Notes: a model not told the origin generated them from the sequence alone. DNA of 27,191 nt from Clostridia bacterium (GCA_017548175.1 JAFYMZ010000087.1:1-27191), one strand, 5' to 3'. Shown: positions 1-8,167, counted from the stretch's first letter. Numbers and translations: made by a program.

Positions 1-1239
1 ATTTTGGCCGCTAACAAGGCGATGGCCGACCGTGCCCTGCGTGTGCTGGCGTGCGCCGAACGTGTTTGGACGGCGGCTCCCGCCAATTACGAACCCGCCA
101 CGCTGGAAACCGAGTTGTGCTTTGCGGGGCTTACCGGTATGATCGATCCCGTTCGCCCCGAAGTGAAGGATGCCATTGAGCAGTGCCGCACGGCAGGGAT
201 TCGCCCCATTATGATTACCGGTGATCACGTGGATACCGCCATCGCCATCGCCGGAGAACTGGGCATCCTGCAGGGCGGCCGCCGTGCCGTCACCGGCGCC
301 CAGCTGGACGAAATGGACGACGCAACCTTTGCCGCCGAACTGCAGAACATCGCCGTGTACGCCCGCGTGCAGCCCGAGCATAAGACCCGCGTGGTCAACG
401 CTTGGCGCGATGCCGGCTTCATTACCGCCATGACCGGTGACGGTGTCAACGACGCGCCTTCCATCAAATCGGCCGACATCGGCGTGGGTATGGGCATCAC
501 CGGTACCGACGTTACCAAAAACGTGGCCGATATGGTGCTGACCGACGACAACTTTGCCACCATTGTCGGCGCCGTGGAAGAAGGCCGCCGCATTTACGAC
601 AACATCCGCAAAGCCATCCAGTTCCTGCTGGGCTCCAATATGAGCGAGGTCATCAGCATCTTTGTGGCTACCCTGATGGGCTTTGTCATTCTGAAGCCCG
701 CCCATCTGCTGTGGATCAATCTGGTCACCGACTGCTTCCCCGCACTGGCGCTGGGTATGGAAGCCGCCGAACCGGACATTATGCGCCGCAAGCCCCGCTC
801 TGCCAAGGCCGGTATCTTTGCCGGCGGTATGGGCTTTGACGTGGCCTATCAGGGCGCGATGGTAGCAGCGCTGGTGCTGCTCAGCTACTTCATCGGCCAT
901 TATATGGAAGCCGGTGTCTGGGAGATCGCTTCCAGCGCAGAAGGCACCACCATGGCCTTCCTCACCATGAGTATGGCCGAGATCTTCCATAGCTTCAATA
1001 TGCGCTCCCAGCGCGGCAGTATCTTCCGTCTGGGCACGCAGAACAAGGTGCTGGCACTGGCCGCCGTGGCCACGCTGCTGGCTACCACCGCCGTTTGCGA
1101 GATCCCCTTCCTGGCCGCAGCCTTCGGGTTCACCGGCATCAGCCTGATCGAGTATCTCATCGCCATCGGCTTGGGTCTGTGCGTCATCCCCGTGGTAGAA
1201 ACCGTCAAGTTCTTCCAGCGCCGGGCCGCAAAAAACTAA
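1..1239 (+). CDS. Calcium-type cation-translocating P-type ATPase, C-terminal part
   Basis: This is the 3' part of a P-type ATPase; the frame is open from base 1, so the actuator and phosphorylation domains lie outside the window. Visible are the end of the nucleotide-binding domain, the hinge motif TGDGVNDAP and the downstream DNFATIV segment, followed by the M5-M10 membrane region. The M6 motif WINLVTD followed by FPALALGMEAAEPDIM is typical of the SERCA/PMR1-like Ca2+ subfamily (P2A), so the likely role is ATP-driven export of Ca2+ (or Mn2+) across the cytoplasmic membrane. The TTG at base 4 is simply an internal codon. It is followed at 70 bp by a two-component system on the same strand. 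Subfamily assignment is by motif recognition; the transported ion is inferred. Confidence 0.9.
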   Translation: MLAANKAMADRALRVLACAERVWTAAPANYEPATLETELCFAGLTGMIDPVRPEVKDAIEQCRTAGIRPIMITGDHVDTAIAIAGELGILQGGRRAVTGAQLDEMDDATFAAELQNIAVYARVQPEHKTRVVNAWRDAGFITAMTGDGVNDAPSIKSADIGVGMGITGTDVTKNVADMVLTDDNFATIVGAVEEGRRIYDNIRKAIQFLLGSNMSEVISIFVATLMGFVILKPAHLLWINLVTDCFPALALGMEAAEPDIMRRKPRSAKAGIFAGGMGFDVAYQGAMVAALVLLSYFIGHYMEAGVWEIASSAEGTTMAFLTMSMAEIFHSFNMRSQRGSIFRLGTQNKVLALAAVATLLATTAVCEIPFLAAAFGFTGISLIEYLIAIGLGLCVIPVVETVKFFQRRAAKN

Positions 1240-1241
1240 GA

Positions 1242-1271
1242 TTGCACGCAGAGCGGGATCCGTGGTATTAT
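1242..1271 (+). promoter_or_regulatory. Possible sigma-A promoter of the two-component operon
   Basis: TTGCAC (1242-1247) and TATTAT (1266-1271) are separated by 18 bp, just upstream of the kinase gene. The -10 falls in the loop of an imperfect 10-bp inverted repeat (1253-1262 with 1281-1290). That hairpin has no T-run, so I do not call it a terminator. Confidence 0.45.
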
Positions 1272-1308
1272 AAAGAAAAACGGGTCCCGCACCCAAGGGA
1301 GGCTTCAG

Positions 1309-2370
1309 ATGAAACGGAACCCACTTCGCTGGAAAGACGCGCTGCGCACGGTCGTGATCTTGCCGGTCATCTTTCTGCTGAATATTTTCCTGCAAGAGGT
1401 CTTTGACACCCGCACCCTCATCCCGATGATCTTCGTGCTGGGTGTGTTCCTCATCTCCCTGAGTACCGACGGCTATTTTTGGGGCATTCTGGCATCGCTG
1501 GTCAGCGTGCTGGCGGTAAACTATACCTTCACCGCGCCTTACTATGCCTTTGACCTGATTTCTCCGGTGTGCCTTGCCTCTGCTGCGGTTATGCTGCTGG
1601 TTGCCGTGCTGACCAGTGCCATTACAACCAAAAGTAAGGTCAGCCAGCAGTTAAAGGTAGAAGGCGAGCGCGAGCGTATGCGCGCCAATCTGCTGCGGGC
1701 GGTGTCCCACGATTTGCGCACGCCGCTGACCTCCATTTACGGCGCCTGTTCTGCCGTGCTGGAAAACTACGATTCGCTGACCCCTGCGCAGACGCAGAAA
1801 TTGCTGGGCGAAGCCCGTTCCGATGCGGAGTGGCTCATCCGTATGGTGGAAAACCTGTTGTCGGTGACCCGTCTGGACAGTGGTCAGGTGGCACTGAACA
1901 AGCAGGACACCGCGCTGGAAGAATTGATCGATGCCGTTCTGACGAAGTTTTACAAGCACTGCCCCGAATGGGACGTGCAGCTGACGATGCCCGAGGAGTT
2001 CATCACGATCCCCATGGATGCGATGCTCATCCAGCAGGTGCTGCTGAACCTGCTGGAAAATGCCGTGTATCACGCAAAGGGTATGACCGAACTGCATCTG
2101 CAGGTGCGTATGAAGAAAAAGCAAGTGATGTTTTCGGTGTGGGACAACGGCTGCGGTATCCCCGAAGAGCAGCGCCGCAGGATGTTCCTCGGTGAACTGA
2201 ACCGGTCGCAGCTGGTGGCCGATGGCAGCCGCCGCAATATGGGCATCGGCCTGTCGGTGTGCGCCGCCATCATCAAGGCCCACGGCGGATGGATCTGGGC
2301 GGATAATCGGCCGGAAGGCGGCGCGATTTTCCGCTTTTACCTGAACTTGGAGGATGGATATGAGCAATAA
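1309..2370 (+). CDS. KdpD-like sensor histidine kinase lacking the KdpD N-terminal domain
   Basis: A membrane sensor kinase of 353 residues. About four hydrophobic segments between residues 12 and 105 match the DUF4118 membrane domain of KdpD. The dimerisation domain carries the phospho-accepting histidine H134 in SHDLRTPL. The catalytic domain shows the N box (N251), G1 DNGCGIP (279-285) and G2 GIGLS (312-316). Full-length KdpD is about 900 residues and has N-terminal KdpD/USP-like domains; these are absent. The start has a good ribosome binding site (AAGGGAGG, about 8 bases upstream). The response regulator gene overlaps its 3' end, so the two are translationally coupled. No kdpABC genes are in the window; the neighbours are a Ca2+-type ATPase and a phosphate symporter, so the stimulus is unknown. 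Confidence 0.9.
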   Translation: MKRNPLRWKDALRTVVILPVIFLLNIFLQEVFDTRTLIPMIFVLGVFLISLSTDGYFWGILASLVSVLAVNYTFTAPYYAFDLISPVCLASAAVMLLVAVLTSAITTKSKVSQQLKVEGERERMRANLLRAVSHDLRTPLTSIYGACSAVLENYDSLTPAQTQKLLGEARSDAEWLIRMVENLLSVTRLDSGQVALNKQDTALEELIDAVLTKFYKHCPEWDVQLTMPEEFITIPMDAMLIQQVLLNLLENAVYHAKGMTELHLQVRMKKKQVMFSVWDNGCGIPEEQRRRMFLGELNRSQLVADGSRRNMGIGLSVCAAIIKAHGGWIWADNRPEGGAIFRFYLNLEDGYEQ

Positions 2371-3076
2371 TAAATATAAGATCCTTGTGGTAGAGGACGA
2401 CAGCAACATCCGCAGCTTTGTCCAGACCATTCTGGAGTCAAACGACTATCAGGTGCTGACGGCCGGCAACGGCCGCAGCGGTCAGCTGCAGTGCGCTTCC
2501 CATCGGCCGGATCTGGTGATCCTGGATCTGGGTCTGCCCGATATGGATGGTATTGATTTGATCGAAACGGTGCGTCAGGGCGACCATACCCCCATCATCG
2601 TGCTGTCGGCCCGCACCGACGAAAGCGACAAGGTGCTTGCGCTGGACCGCGGCGCCAACGACTATATCACCAAGCCCTTCGGCACGGCAGAACTGCTGGC
2701 CCGCGTCCGCGCTGCCCTGCGCAACAGCGGCCGCCGCGCAGAAAGCGCCGCATCGGACGGAAAATTCTTGCTGCACGATCTGGAGATCGACTATGACCGC
2801 CGCCGGGTCCTTGTGGCCGGGCAGGACACTCGCCTGACCCAGACGGAGTATAACATCGTGGCACTGCTGTCGGCCCACGCCGGCAAGGTGCTGACCTATG
2901 CCGCCATCATCCGGGAGGTATGGGGCGCTGCCGACGAAGGCAGCACCAAAAAGCTGCAGGTAAATATGGCCAACATCCGCAAGAAGTTCGGCTGCCGCCC
3001 CGGTGATAACCGGTATGTGGTCAACGAACTGGGCGTAGGCTATCGGATGCGTTCTGACGAAGAAGACCTGCATTAA
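2360..3076 (+). CDS. KdpE-like response regulator (OmpR family)
   Basis: A 238-residue regulator with a receiver domain (acidic pocket D13-D14, phospho-acceptor D56 in LDLGLP, K105 in TKPF) and a C-terminal OmpR/PhoB winged helix ending in the typical YRM. It is the partner of the upstream kinase and should bind DNA when phosphorylated. I place the start at 2360, not at the in-frame ATG at 2354, because GGAGG at 2349-2353 lies 6 bases before 2360 but touches the earlier ATG. The gene overlaps the kinase by 11 bp. A strong terminator follows 9 bp after the stop. The closest family member by feel is KdpE, but with no kdp operon nearby the target genes are unknown. Confidence 0.9.
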   Translation: MSNNKYKILVVEDDSNIRSFVQTILESNDYQVLTAGNGRSGQLQCASHRPDLVILDLGLPDMDGIDLIETVRQGDHTPIIVLSARTDESDKVLALDRGANDYITKPFGTAELLARVRAALRNSGRRAESAASDGKFLLHDLEIDYDRRRVLVAGQDTRLTQTEYNIVALLSAHAGKVLTYAAIIREVWGAADEGSTKKLQVNMANIRKKFGCRPGDNRYVVNELGVGYRMRSDEEDLH

Positions 3077-3084
3077 CAGCATGA

Positions 3085-3120
3085 AAAACACCCGCGTTCC
3101 GTGACGGAACGCGGGTGTTT
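3085..3120. terminator. Bidirectional intrinsic terminator
   Basis: A perfect 16-bp stem (3086-3101 with 3105-3120) with a 3-base loop, an A-run on the left and a T-run on the right. It ends the two-component operon and would also have served the LysR remnant on the opposite strand. Confidence 0.85.
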
Positions 3121-3139
3121 GTCTGTATCCGGATAGCAA

Positions 3140-3220
3140 TTACAGGGTGCCTTGCACCTGCGCCACAAAGGCCTTGCCCGGTTCGCTGAGGCCGGTGTTC
3201 TTGCGGGTGACCATTTCGGG
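3140..3220 (-). pseudogene. C-terminal remnant of a LysR-type regulator
   Basis: Read on the minus strand, the last 26 codons before a TAA stop give a peptide containing MVTRKNTGLSEPGKAF. This resembles the extreme C-terminus of the LysR substrate-binding domain (a basic residue-rich turn, then a helix with Ser/Pro and AF). Upstream the frame loses similarity within a few codons and no HTH domain follows, so only the tail survives. The shared terminator at 3085-3120 fits a former convergent gene. The identification rests on a short peptide and is tentative. The rest of 3221-3324 shows nothing I recognise. Confidence 0.4.
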
Positions 3221-3324
3221 CTTTCGAAATGAAAGGCAGGATTTCAGGTTTTGCCGCGGTTTTTTGCATCAGTAAAGAGGCGGTAAAGAATGCCTGTCCG
3301 GGGTCAAAACCGACAGAATTTTCG

Positions 3325-3353
3325 TTGACCCGCGACTGCCTGTTTTATATAAT
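3325..3353 (+). promoter_or_regulatory. Sigma-A promoter of the Na/phosphate symporter gene
   Basis: TTGACC (3325-3330), 17-bp spacer, TATAAT (3348-3353). It is close to consensus and 84 bp upstream of the start codon. Confidence 0.75.
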
Positions 3354-3437
3354 AGAAACGCTGAGCCCATGGGCAAAGGCAACGCATATGAAAATTATCT
3401 GTGAAAGAATCATAAAACGAATGGAGCAAATGAATCT

Positions 3438-5084
3438 ATGCAAGTATCCGACATCCTCGGTCTGTTTGGAGGCTTAGCCCTCTTCCTGTACGGTATGCAG
3501 ATGATGAGCGGCGGTCTGGAAGCCGCTGCCGGCAACCGTATGAAAGAAATCCTGGAAAAGTTAACGTCCAACCGCATTTTGGGCGTGCTGGTGGGTGCGG
3601 TCATCACCGCCGTCATCCAGTCGTCCTCTGCCACTACCGTTATGGTGGTGGGCTTTGTCAACTCCGGTATGATGACCCTGCAGCAGGCAGTGTGGATCAT
3701 TATGGGTGCCAACATCGGTACCACCGTCACCGGTCTGCTCATCTCGCTGGATGTGGGCGCGCTGGCCCCCCTGTTCGCCTTTATCGGCGTGGCGATGGTG
3801 GTCTTCCTTAAGTCCCCCAAGGCACACCACATCGGCAACATTCTGGCCGGTCTGGGCGTGCTGTTCATCGGTATGGATATGATGAGCGCCGCTATGTATC
3901 CCCTGCGCGAGTCCGAAGCCTTCATCTCTCTGATGACCCGCTTCTCCAACCCCGTACTGGGCATTGCGGCCGGTGCTGTCTTTACGGCGCTGATCCAGTC
4001 CTCCTCGGCCTCCATCGGTATCCTGCAGGCGCTGGCCAACGGCGGCCTCATCGGTCTGAAAGGCTCGATGTTCGTGCTCTTCGGTCAGAATATCGGTACC
4101 TGCATCACCGCAGTTCTGGCTTCTGTGGGCACCACCCGCAATGCAAAGCGCACCACGCTGATCCATCTGATGTTCAACCTGATCGGTACCACCGTATTTA
4201 CTGCGCTGGCACTGGTGCTGCCCATTGCTGACTGGATCATCGCGCTGGTACCCGGAGCACCTGCCGGACAGATCGCAGCAATGCACATTGCCTTTAACGT
4301 GACCACCAGCCTGCTGCTGATCCCCTTCGGCACCTATCTGGCTGCCGCAGCCACCAAGCTGCTGCCCGATACCGCCGAGCCTGAAGTCGCCGAAACCTCG
4401 CTGGCCGACCTGCTGGAGGGCGACCTGTACCGCGGCCGCAGCCTGTTCGGCTCCTCTGCCATCCAGATGGACGTGCTGTCCCACGAGATCCGCCGGATGC
4501 TGGTGCTGGCCGGCGACAATCTGGACAAGAGCTTCCGCGCCATTCAGGGACAGGGCGGCAAGGCCGAACTGGACGAAGTAAATACCGTGGAAGAGACCAT
4601 CAACGGTATGAACAAAGAGATCTCCCGGTATATTGCCCGCATCCTGTCCTTTGAAAAGAGCGATAGCGCCATCGCCGCCATCGAAGAATACTTCCGTGTC
4701 ACCGGCGATGCCGAGCGCATCGGCGACCACGCCCAGAACATTGCCGAGTATACCCAGATGATCCGCGACAAGAAGATCGAGTTCTCTGCCGAGGCCCGTT
4801 CCAACATCCGGCAGATGCAGGAAGTGACCGGCAAGATGATGCAGATGCTGCTGTCCGATCCCGAGGACGCCGCCGAGTGGCTGAGCAACATTGCCGGCAT
4901 CGAGCAGCAGATCGATGATATGACCGAAACCTTCCGCGAGCGCCAGCTGCAGCGGATGCGTCAGGGTCTGTGCTCCGAGGAAGCCTGCGTGTTGTATGCC
5001 GAGCTGCTCACCGACTTCGAGCGTGTGGGTGACCACGCCCTGAACATCGGCCAGGCCTTCGCAAAGATCGCCATGGCAAACTAA
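3438..5084 (+). CDS. Na+/phosphate cotransporter with C-terminal PhoU-like domains
   Basis: A 548-residue protein of the NptA/type II Na/Pi cotransporter family (PF02690). The membrane half (residues 1-310) contains the diagnostic inverted repeat with two QSSSA motifs (61-65 and 187-191) and the paired motifs GANIGT (near 90) and GQNIGT (216-221). Residues about 340-548 form helical PhoU-like repeats, with ERIGDHAQNI and ERVGDHALNI as the characteristic helices. It should import inorganic phosphate with Na+, with the PhoU part possibly sensing or gating. The start has a modest site (GGAG, 11 bases upstream). It is a single gene with its own promoter and terminator. Substrate assignment follows the family and is not proven here. 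Confidence 0.92.
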   Translation: MQVSDILGLFGGLALFLYGMQMMSGGLEAAAGNRMKEILEKLTSNRILGVLVGAVITAVIQSSSATTVMVVGFVNSGMMTLQQAVWIIMGANIGTTVTGLLISLDVGALAPLFAFIGVAMVVFLKSPKAHHIGNILAGLGVLFIGMDMMSAAMYPLRESEAFISLMTRFSNPVLGIAAGAVFTALIQSSSASIGILQALANGGLIGLKGSMFVLFGQNIGTCITAVLASVGTTRNAKRTTLIHLMFNLIGTTVFTALALVLPIADWIIALVPGAPAGQIAAMHIAFNVTTSLLLIPFGTYLAAAATKLLPDTAEPEVAETSLADLLEGDLYRGRSLFGSSAIQMDVLSHEIRRMLVLAGDNLDKSFRAIQGQGGKAELDEVNTVEETINGMNKEISRYIARILSFEKSDSAIAAIEEYFRVTGDAERIGDHAQNIAEYTQMIRDKKIEFSAEARSNIRQMQEVTGKMMQMLLSDPEDAAEWLSNIAGIEQQIDDMTETFRERQLQRMRQGLCSEEACVLYAELLTDFERVGDHALNIGQAFAKIAMAN

Positions 5085-5110
5085 GCATATTCCTATCTCT
5101 TTCATAACGA

Positions 5111-5155
5111 AACGCCGTCAGCGCAGTGCCGTTGGCGGCGTTTTCCTGTTTTTCT
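5111..5155 (+). terminator. Intrinsic terminator after the phosphate symporter
   Basis: A 13-bp stem with two G-U pairs (5111-5123 with 5130-5142) and a 6-base loop, followed by a T-rich tail. Confidence 0.75.
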
Positions 5156-5235
5156 AAAGTTTACAGATTCCTGTAGAAATGCAGCGGCATTTCCTGTACA
5201 ATAAAGACGGTAAGTTCACGAAAGAGAGTGTGACT

Positions 5236-6006
5236 ATGGGAATCTTTTTAACACTGGCGTTTTTGTTCTTCATCGGCAGTCTTGCCGGCTGGCTGCTGGA
5301 ACTGGTCTACCGCAACTGGAAAGACCCCAGCCATCGGTTCATCAATCCCGGCTTCTGCACCGGCCCTTATGTGCCCCTGTACGGCTGCGGTCTGTGTCTG
5401 CTGTACCTGATCGCCTCACTGGAATCGCAAAATCTGGTGGCACATCCCGTGGGCAACAAGGTGCTGCTGTTTGTGATGATGGCGGTGGCGATGACCCTCA
5501 TCGAATACATTGCCGGCGAGTTTTGCCTGCGGGTCTTGCAGGTGCGCCTGTGGGACTACTCCGACCGCTGGGGCAATCTCCGCGGCATCATTTGTCCCAC
5601 CTTCTCCTTTTATTGGTCGGTGTTGGGCGCCCTGTATTACTTCTTGGTGCATCCGCACGTGCTGGATGCCCTCAACTGGCTGTCCCGCAATCTGGCCTTT
5701 TCCTTCTTTGTGGGAATGTTCTTCGGCGTGTTTATCATTGACGTGGTGCATTCCGCACAGATCGTCGCCAAACTGCGCAAGTTCGCGGCAGACCATCAGG
5801 TGGAGGTGCGGTACGAAGGCATCAAGGCCCGCATCCGGGAAAATCGGCAGGAATTGGCCGCAAAGTATCAGTTCTTCCGCCCGTTCCGCACCGAAATGCC
5901 CCTGCATGAGTTCTTAGAGACGCTGGTGGAAGAAGTGCGGCAAGATGTGAAAGAGGACATTCAAGAGGCCATTGCCTGGCGTAAGCGCTCCGGTCCCCGC
6001 CGGTAA
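5236..6006 (+). CDS. CmpB-type putative ABC transporter permease (PF06541 family)
   Basis: A polytopic membrane protein of 256 residues with about five hydrophobic segments. The early motif GWLLELVYR, followed by FINPGFCTGPYVPLYG and then EYIAGEFCLR and LWDYSD, is typical of the PF06541 family annotated as putative ABC transporter permease (CmpB). No ATPase or solute-binding partner is nearby, so transport is unproven. The C-terminus is a charged cytoplasmic tail. I choose the ATG at 5236 (purine-rich site AAAGAGAG about 8 bases upstream) over an in-frame ATG at 5179, which has no ribosome binding site and precedes a likely -10 (TACAAT, 5197-5202). A duplicated phosphatase leader lies between it and the next gene. 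Confidence 0.75.
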   Translation: MGIFLTLAFLFFIGSLAGWLLELVYRNWKDPSHRFINPGFCTGPYVPLYGCGLCLLYLIASLESQNLVAHPVGNKVLLFVMMAVAMTLIEYIAGEFCLRVLQVRLWDYSDRWGNLRGIICPTFSFYWSVLGALYYFLVHPHVLDALNWLSRNLAFSFFVGMFFGVFIIDVVHSAQIVAKLRKFAADHQVEVRYEGIKARIRENRQELAAKYQFFRPFRTEMPLHEFLETLVEEVRQDVKEDIQEAIAWRKRSGPRR

Positions 6007-6013
6007 ACGCACC

Positions 6014-6079
6014 GCCGAAAGAGAGGACGAAAAATATGATCAAAATCTTATTTGTATGTTTGGGCAACATCTGCCGCAG
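6014..6079 (+). repeat. Direct repeat copy 1: duplicated 5' end of the phosphatase gene
   Basis: These 66 bases match 6195-6260 at 64 positions, offset by 181 bp. The copy includes the ribosome binding site, the ATG and the first 14 codons with the CLGNICR active-site loop. The differences are G/A at 6023 and G/A at 6063. Confidence 0.93.
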
Positions 6080-6122
6080 ATCCCCACAAGGCAGGCCTTG
6101 CGGGGTCCCCGCGATGAAATAA
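6036..6122 (+). pseudogene. Truncated duplicate of the phosphatase start (28-codon frame)
   Basis: It begins with the same ATG and ribosome binding site as the intact gene at 6217 and encodes the first 14 residues, including CLGNICR. It then runs into unrelated palindromic sequence and stops at TAA 6120-6122. The product would be a 28-residue peptide lacking the rest of the phosphatase fold. It may be debris of a tandem duplication or may act as a translated leader; the sequence does not decide this. Confidence 0.7.
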
Positions 6123-6169
6123 AAATCGCCGGAGTGAATCCGCCGATTTTGTGCGGCGCATCCGCGCCG
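6082..6169. repeat. Cluster of three palindromes (REP-like element)
   Basis: Three consecutive inverted repeats lie between the two phosphatase starts. The first is 6082-6092 with 6095-6105 (10 of 11 paired), overlapped by a perfect palindrome at 6100-6112 that could form instead. The second is 6122-6133 with 6139-6150 (11 of 12 paired). The third is 6154-6159 with 6164-6169 (perfect, 4-base loop). No coding capacity. The arrangement resembles clustered REP/BIME elements; whether it recurs in the genome cannot be seen here. Confidence 0.6.
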
Positions 6170-6194
6170 AAGATCGGGCTGCGGAAAATGTGCA

Positions 6195-6260
6195 GCCGAA
6201 AGAAAGGACGAAAAATATGATCAAAATCTTATTTGTATGTTTAGGCAACATCTGCCGCAG
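6195..6260 (+). repeat. Direct repeat copy 2: 5' end of the intact phosphatase gene
   Basis: Partner of 6014-6079 (64 of 66 identical). The segment continues into the functional phosphatase frame. Confidence 0.93.
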
Positions 6261-6681
6261 CCCTATGGCAGAGTTCGCCATGAAGGATCTGGTGCGCCGG
6301 GAGGGCGTGGCCGATGCCTTCCGGATCGATTCCGCAGCCACCAGCACCGAGGAATTGGGCAACCCCGTCTATCCGCCGGCGCGGCGTAAACTGGCCCAGC
6401 AGGGCATTTCCTGCGACGGAAAGACCGCCCGACAGATCGAAAAAGCCGACTATGACCGCTACGACTACATCATCGGTATGGATCACAGCAACCTGCGCAA
6501 TATGCAGCGGGCCTTTGGCGGCGACCCGGCCGGCAAACTGAGCCTGCTGCTGGATTACACTGACCGTCCCGGTCAGGTGGCCGACCCTTGGTACACCGGC
6601 AATTTTGATGCCACGTGGCAGGATGTGTCCGAAGGCTGCCGCGGCCTGCTGGACAAACTCCGCAGAGAGGGCAAGGTATAA
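6217..6681 (+). CDS. Low-molecular-weight protein tyrosine phosphatase
   Basis: A 154-residue cytoplasmic phosphatase of the LMW-PTP/arsenate reductase-like fold. The P-loop C(X)5R-S is C8-R14-S15 in CLGNICRSP, at the very N-terminus as usual. The catalytic acid is D123 in the ADPWYTG motif. Length is normal for the family (about 150). The start has AAAGGA 8 bases upstream. Bacterial members dephosphorylate phosphotyrosine, often on BY-kinases or polysaccharide machinery; no BY-kinase gene is in the window, so the substrate is unknown. The gene is preceded by a truncated duplicate of its own leader and a palindrome cluster that may affect expression. Confidence 0.92.
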   Translation: MIKILFVCLGNICRSPMAEFAMKDLVRREGVADAFRIDSAATSTEELGNPVYPPARRKLAQQGISCDGKTARQIEKADYDRYDYIIGMDHSNLRNMQRAFGGDPAGKLSLLLDYTDRPGQVADPWYTGNFDATWQDVSEGCRGLLDKLRREGKV

Positions 6682-6722
6682 GCAAAACCCCCGGAAACGG
6701 CCGTTTTTTCGCAATTTTTGAT

Positions 6723-6750
6723 TGCGAAAGCGGAACTGCCGTAGTATGAT
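6723..6750 (+). promoter_or_regulatory. Possible promoter of the serine hydrolase gene
   Basis: TTGCGA (6723-6728), 16-bp spacer, TATGAT (6745-6750). A short hairpin with a T-run (about 6694-6711) just upstream may end the preceding transcript. Confidence 0.45.
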
Positions 6751-6789
6751 ACAGGCAGAACCCCCTGTGGGCACGAAAGGAGCAATCTT

Positions 6790-8160
6790 ATGATCCAAAA
6801 GGTTACGGAGATTTTTGAAAAAGTCCGCGCTGCCACCGGCCTTGTGGGCGGTGCCGCCGTGCTGATCCGCAACGGCGAGGCTGAAACCTGCTATTTCGGA
6901 TATTCCGACCGGGAGAAGGGTCTCCCCATTTCGGAAAAAACCTATTTTGATATCGCATCCTGCACCAAGAGCTTTACCGCAATGACCGCCGCACTGGCGG
7001 TGGACAAGGGATGGTTTGACTGGGATACCCCGGTGAAGCAGTATCTGCCCACCTTCGGCGTGGCCGACCCGGACCGTTCCGCAAAGATCACCGTCCGTGA
7101 CCTGCTGTGCCACCGTACCGGTCTGCCCCGACAGGATTTCATCGACCACCTGCAGAACCCCAACCGTGACGAGGTGTGCGAGAGCTATCGTTTCTTGGAG
7201 GCCACCGAGCCTTATGGACAGGTCTATCAGTACAGCAATCAGATGTACGTTTACTTCGGCTATGTGCTGGAGCACATCACCGGCCGCGGCTATGAACAGT
7301 GGCTGATGGAAGATCTGGCCAAGGGCGCAGATCTGGGCATCCGCGTGCGCAGCGTCCCCGGCTGTATGGAGGGTCTGGAGCACGCCAAGCCATACCGCAC
7401 CAACGGCAAGGATGCCTGTCTGGTGAAATATTCCCTGTGCCCCTCCGGCGCACCCGACGGTTCGGTGCGCGCCCGCATCGGCGATCTGGAAAAGTGGATC
7501 CGCCTGATGTCCACCGGTGCCAAGGAACTGATCTCCGAGACCCAGTATCAGCAGCTGCTGAAGGAAAACATCCGGACCGGCCCCGCACCCGAGGGCAGAG
7601 ACCCCATCTATTATGCCATGGGTTGGCGCGGCACCCGGCGCGGCGGTAAAAAACTGTACTACCATTCGGGCGATATGAAGGGCTTCAACGCCATGATGGG
7701 CTTCTTGCCCGGCGAGAACAGCGGCTTTGCCGTGGTGGTAAACACCAACGGCACCGGCGTCCACGAGATGGTGGGTGAGTGCCTGCTGGATATGCTGTGC
7801 GGCACCGAACTGGCCGACGTGGATCGCTCCATCGCGGCGTGGCGTCAGGACCGCGCGCAGTATGATGCCAGACGGCAGCAGCTGGAAGCACTGCCCCTTG
7901 CCGCAGGCGTAGAACCCGGCACATACGAAAATCCCGCTTACGGCCCCTGTGCCATCGTCGTAGAGGAGGGCAAGGCCTTCCTGCAGTACGGCGTGATGCG
8001 CTATGAACTGCGACAGGGCGACGGCGAACTGATCGGCTATTGGAAGTCGCCGCTGGTGGCGCAGGATTACGACTCCATCACCGTCCGCAAAGACGGCGAA
8101 GACCTGCTGATGAACACCGGCGAAAACATCCTGTGGCTGCCCTTCAAAAAGACAAAGTAA
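6790..8160 (+). CDS. Serine hydrolase, class C beta-lactamase / penicillin-binding protein-like
   Basis: A 456-residue member of the beta-lactamase superfamily (PF00144). The nucleophile motif SxxK is S57-C58-T59-K60, the YxN motif is Y148-S149-N150, and the third motif is H292-S293-G294, as in class C-like esterases and peptidases. Residues from about 370 on form a small C-terminal domain of the kind seen on many such hydrolases. No signal peptide or membrane anchor is visible, so it is likely cytoplasmic, which argues against a role as a secreted beta-lactamase. More likely activities are an esterase or D-amino-acid peptidase; the substrate cannot be told. The start has GAAAGGAG 7 bases upstream. 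Convergent with the next gene across a shared terminator. Confidence 0.88.
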   Translation: MIQKVTEIFEKVRAATGLVGGAAVLIRNGEAETCYFGYSDREKGLPISEKTYFDIASCTKSFTAMTAALAVDKGWFDWDTPVKQYLPTFGVADPDRSAKITVRDLLCHRTGLPRQDFIDHLQNPNRDEVCESYRFLEATEPYGQVYQYSNQMYVYFGYVLEHITGRGYEQWLMEDLAKGADLGIRVRSVPGCMEGLEHAKPYRTNGKDACLVKYSLCPSGAPDGSVRARIGDLEKWIRLMSTGAKELISETQYQQLLKENIRTGPAPEGRDPIYYAMGWRGTRRGGKKLYYHSGDMKGFNAMMGFLPGENSGFAVVVNTNGTGVHEMVGECLLDMLCGTELADVDRSIAAWRQDRAQYDARRQQLEALPLAAGVEPGTYENPAYGPCAIVVEEGKAFLQYGVMRYELRQGDGELIGYWKSPLVAQDYDSITVRKDGEDLLMNTGENILWLPFKKTK

Positions 8161-8167
8161 ACAACAA

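Noticed and set aside
5160..5202. Full promoter upstream of the CmpB-type gene
   Set aside because: A TACAAT -10 is present at 5197-5202, but no -35 stands at a suitable distance, so I do not list it as a promoter.
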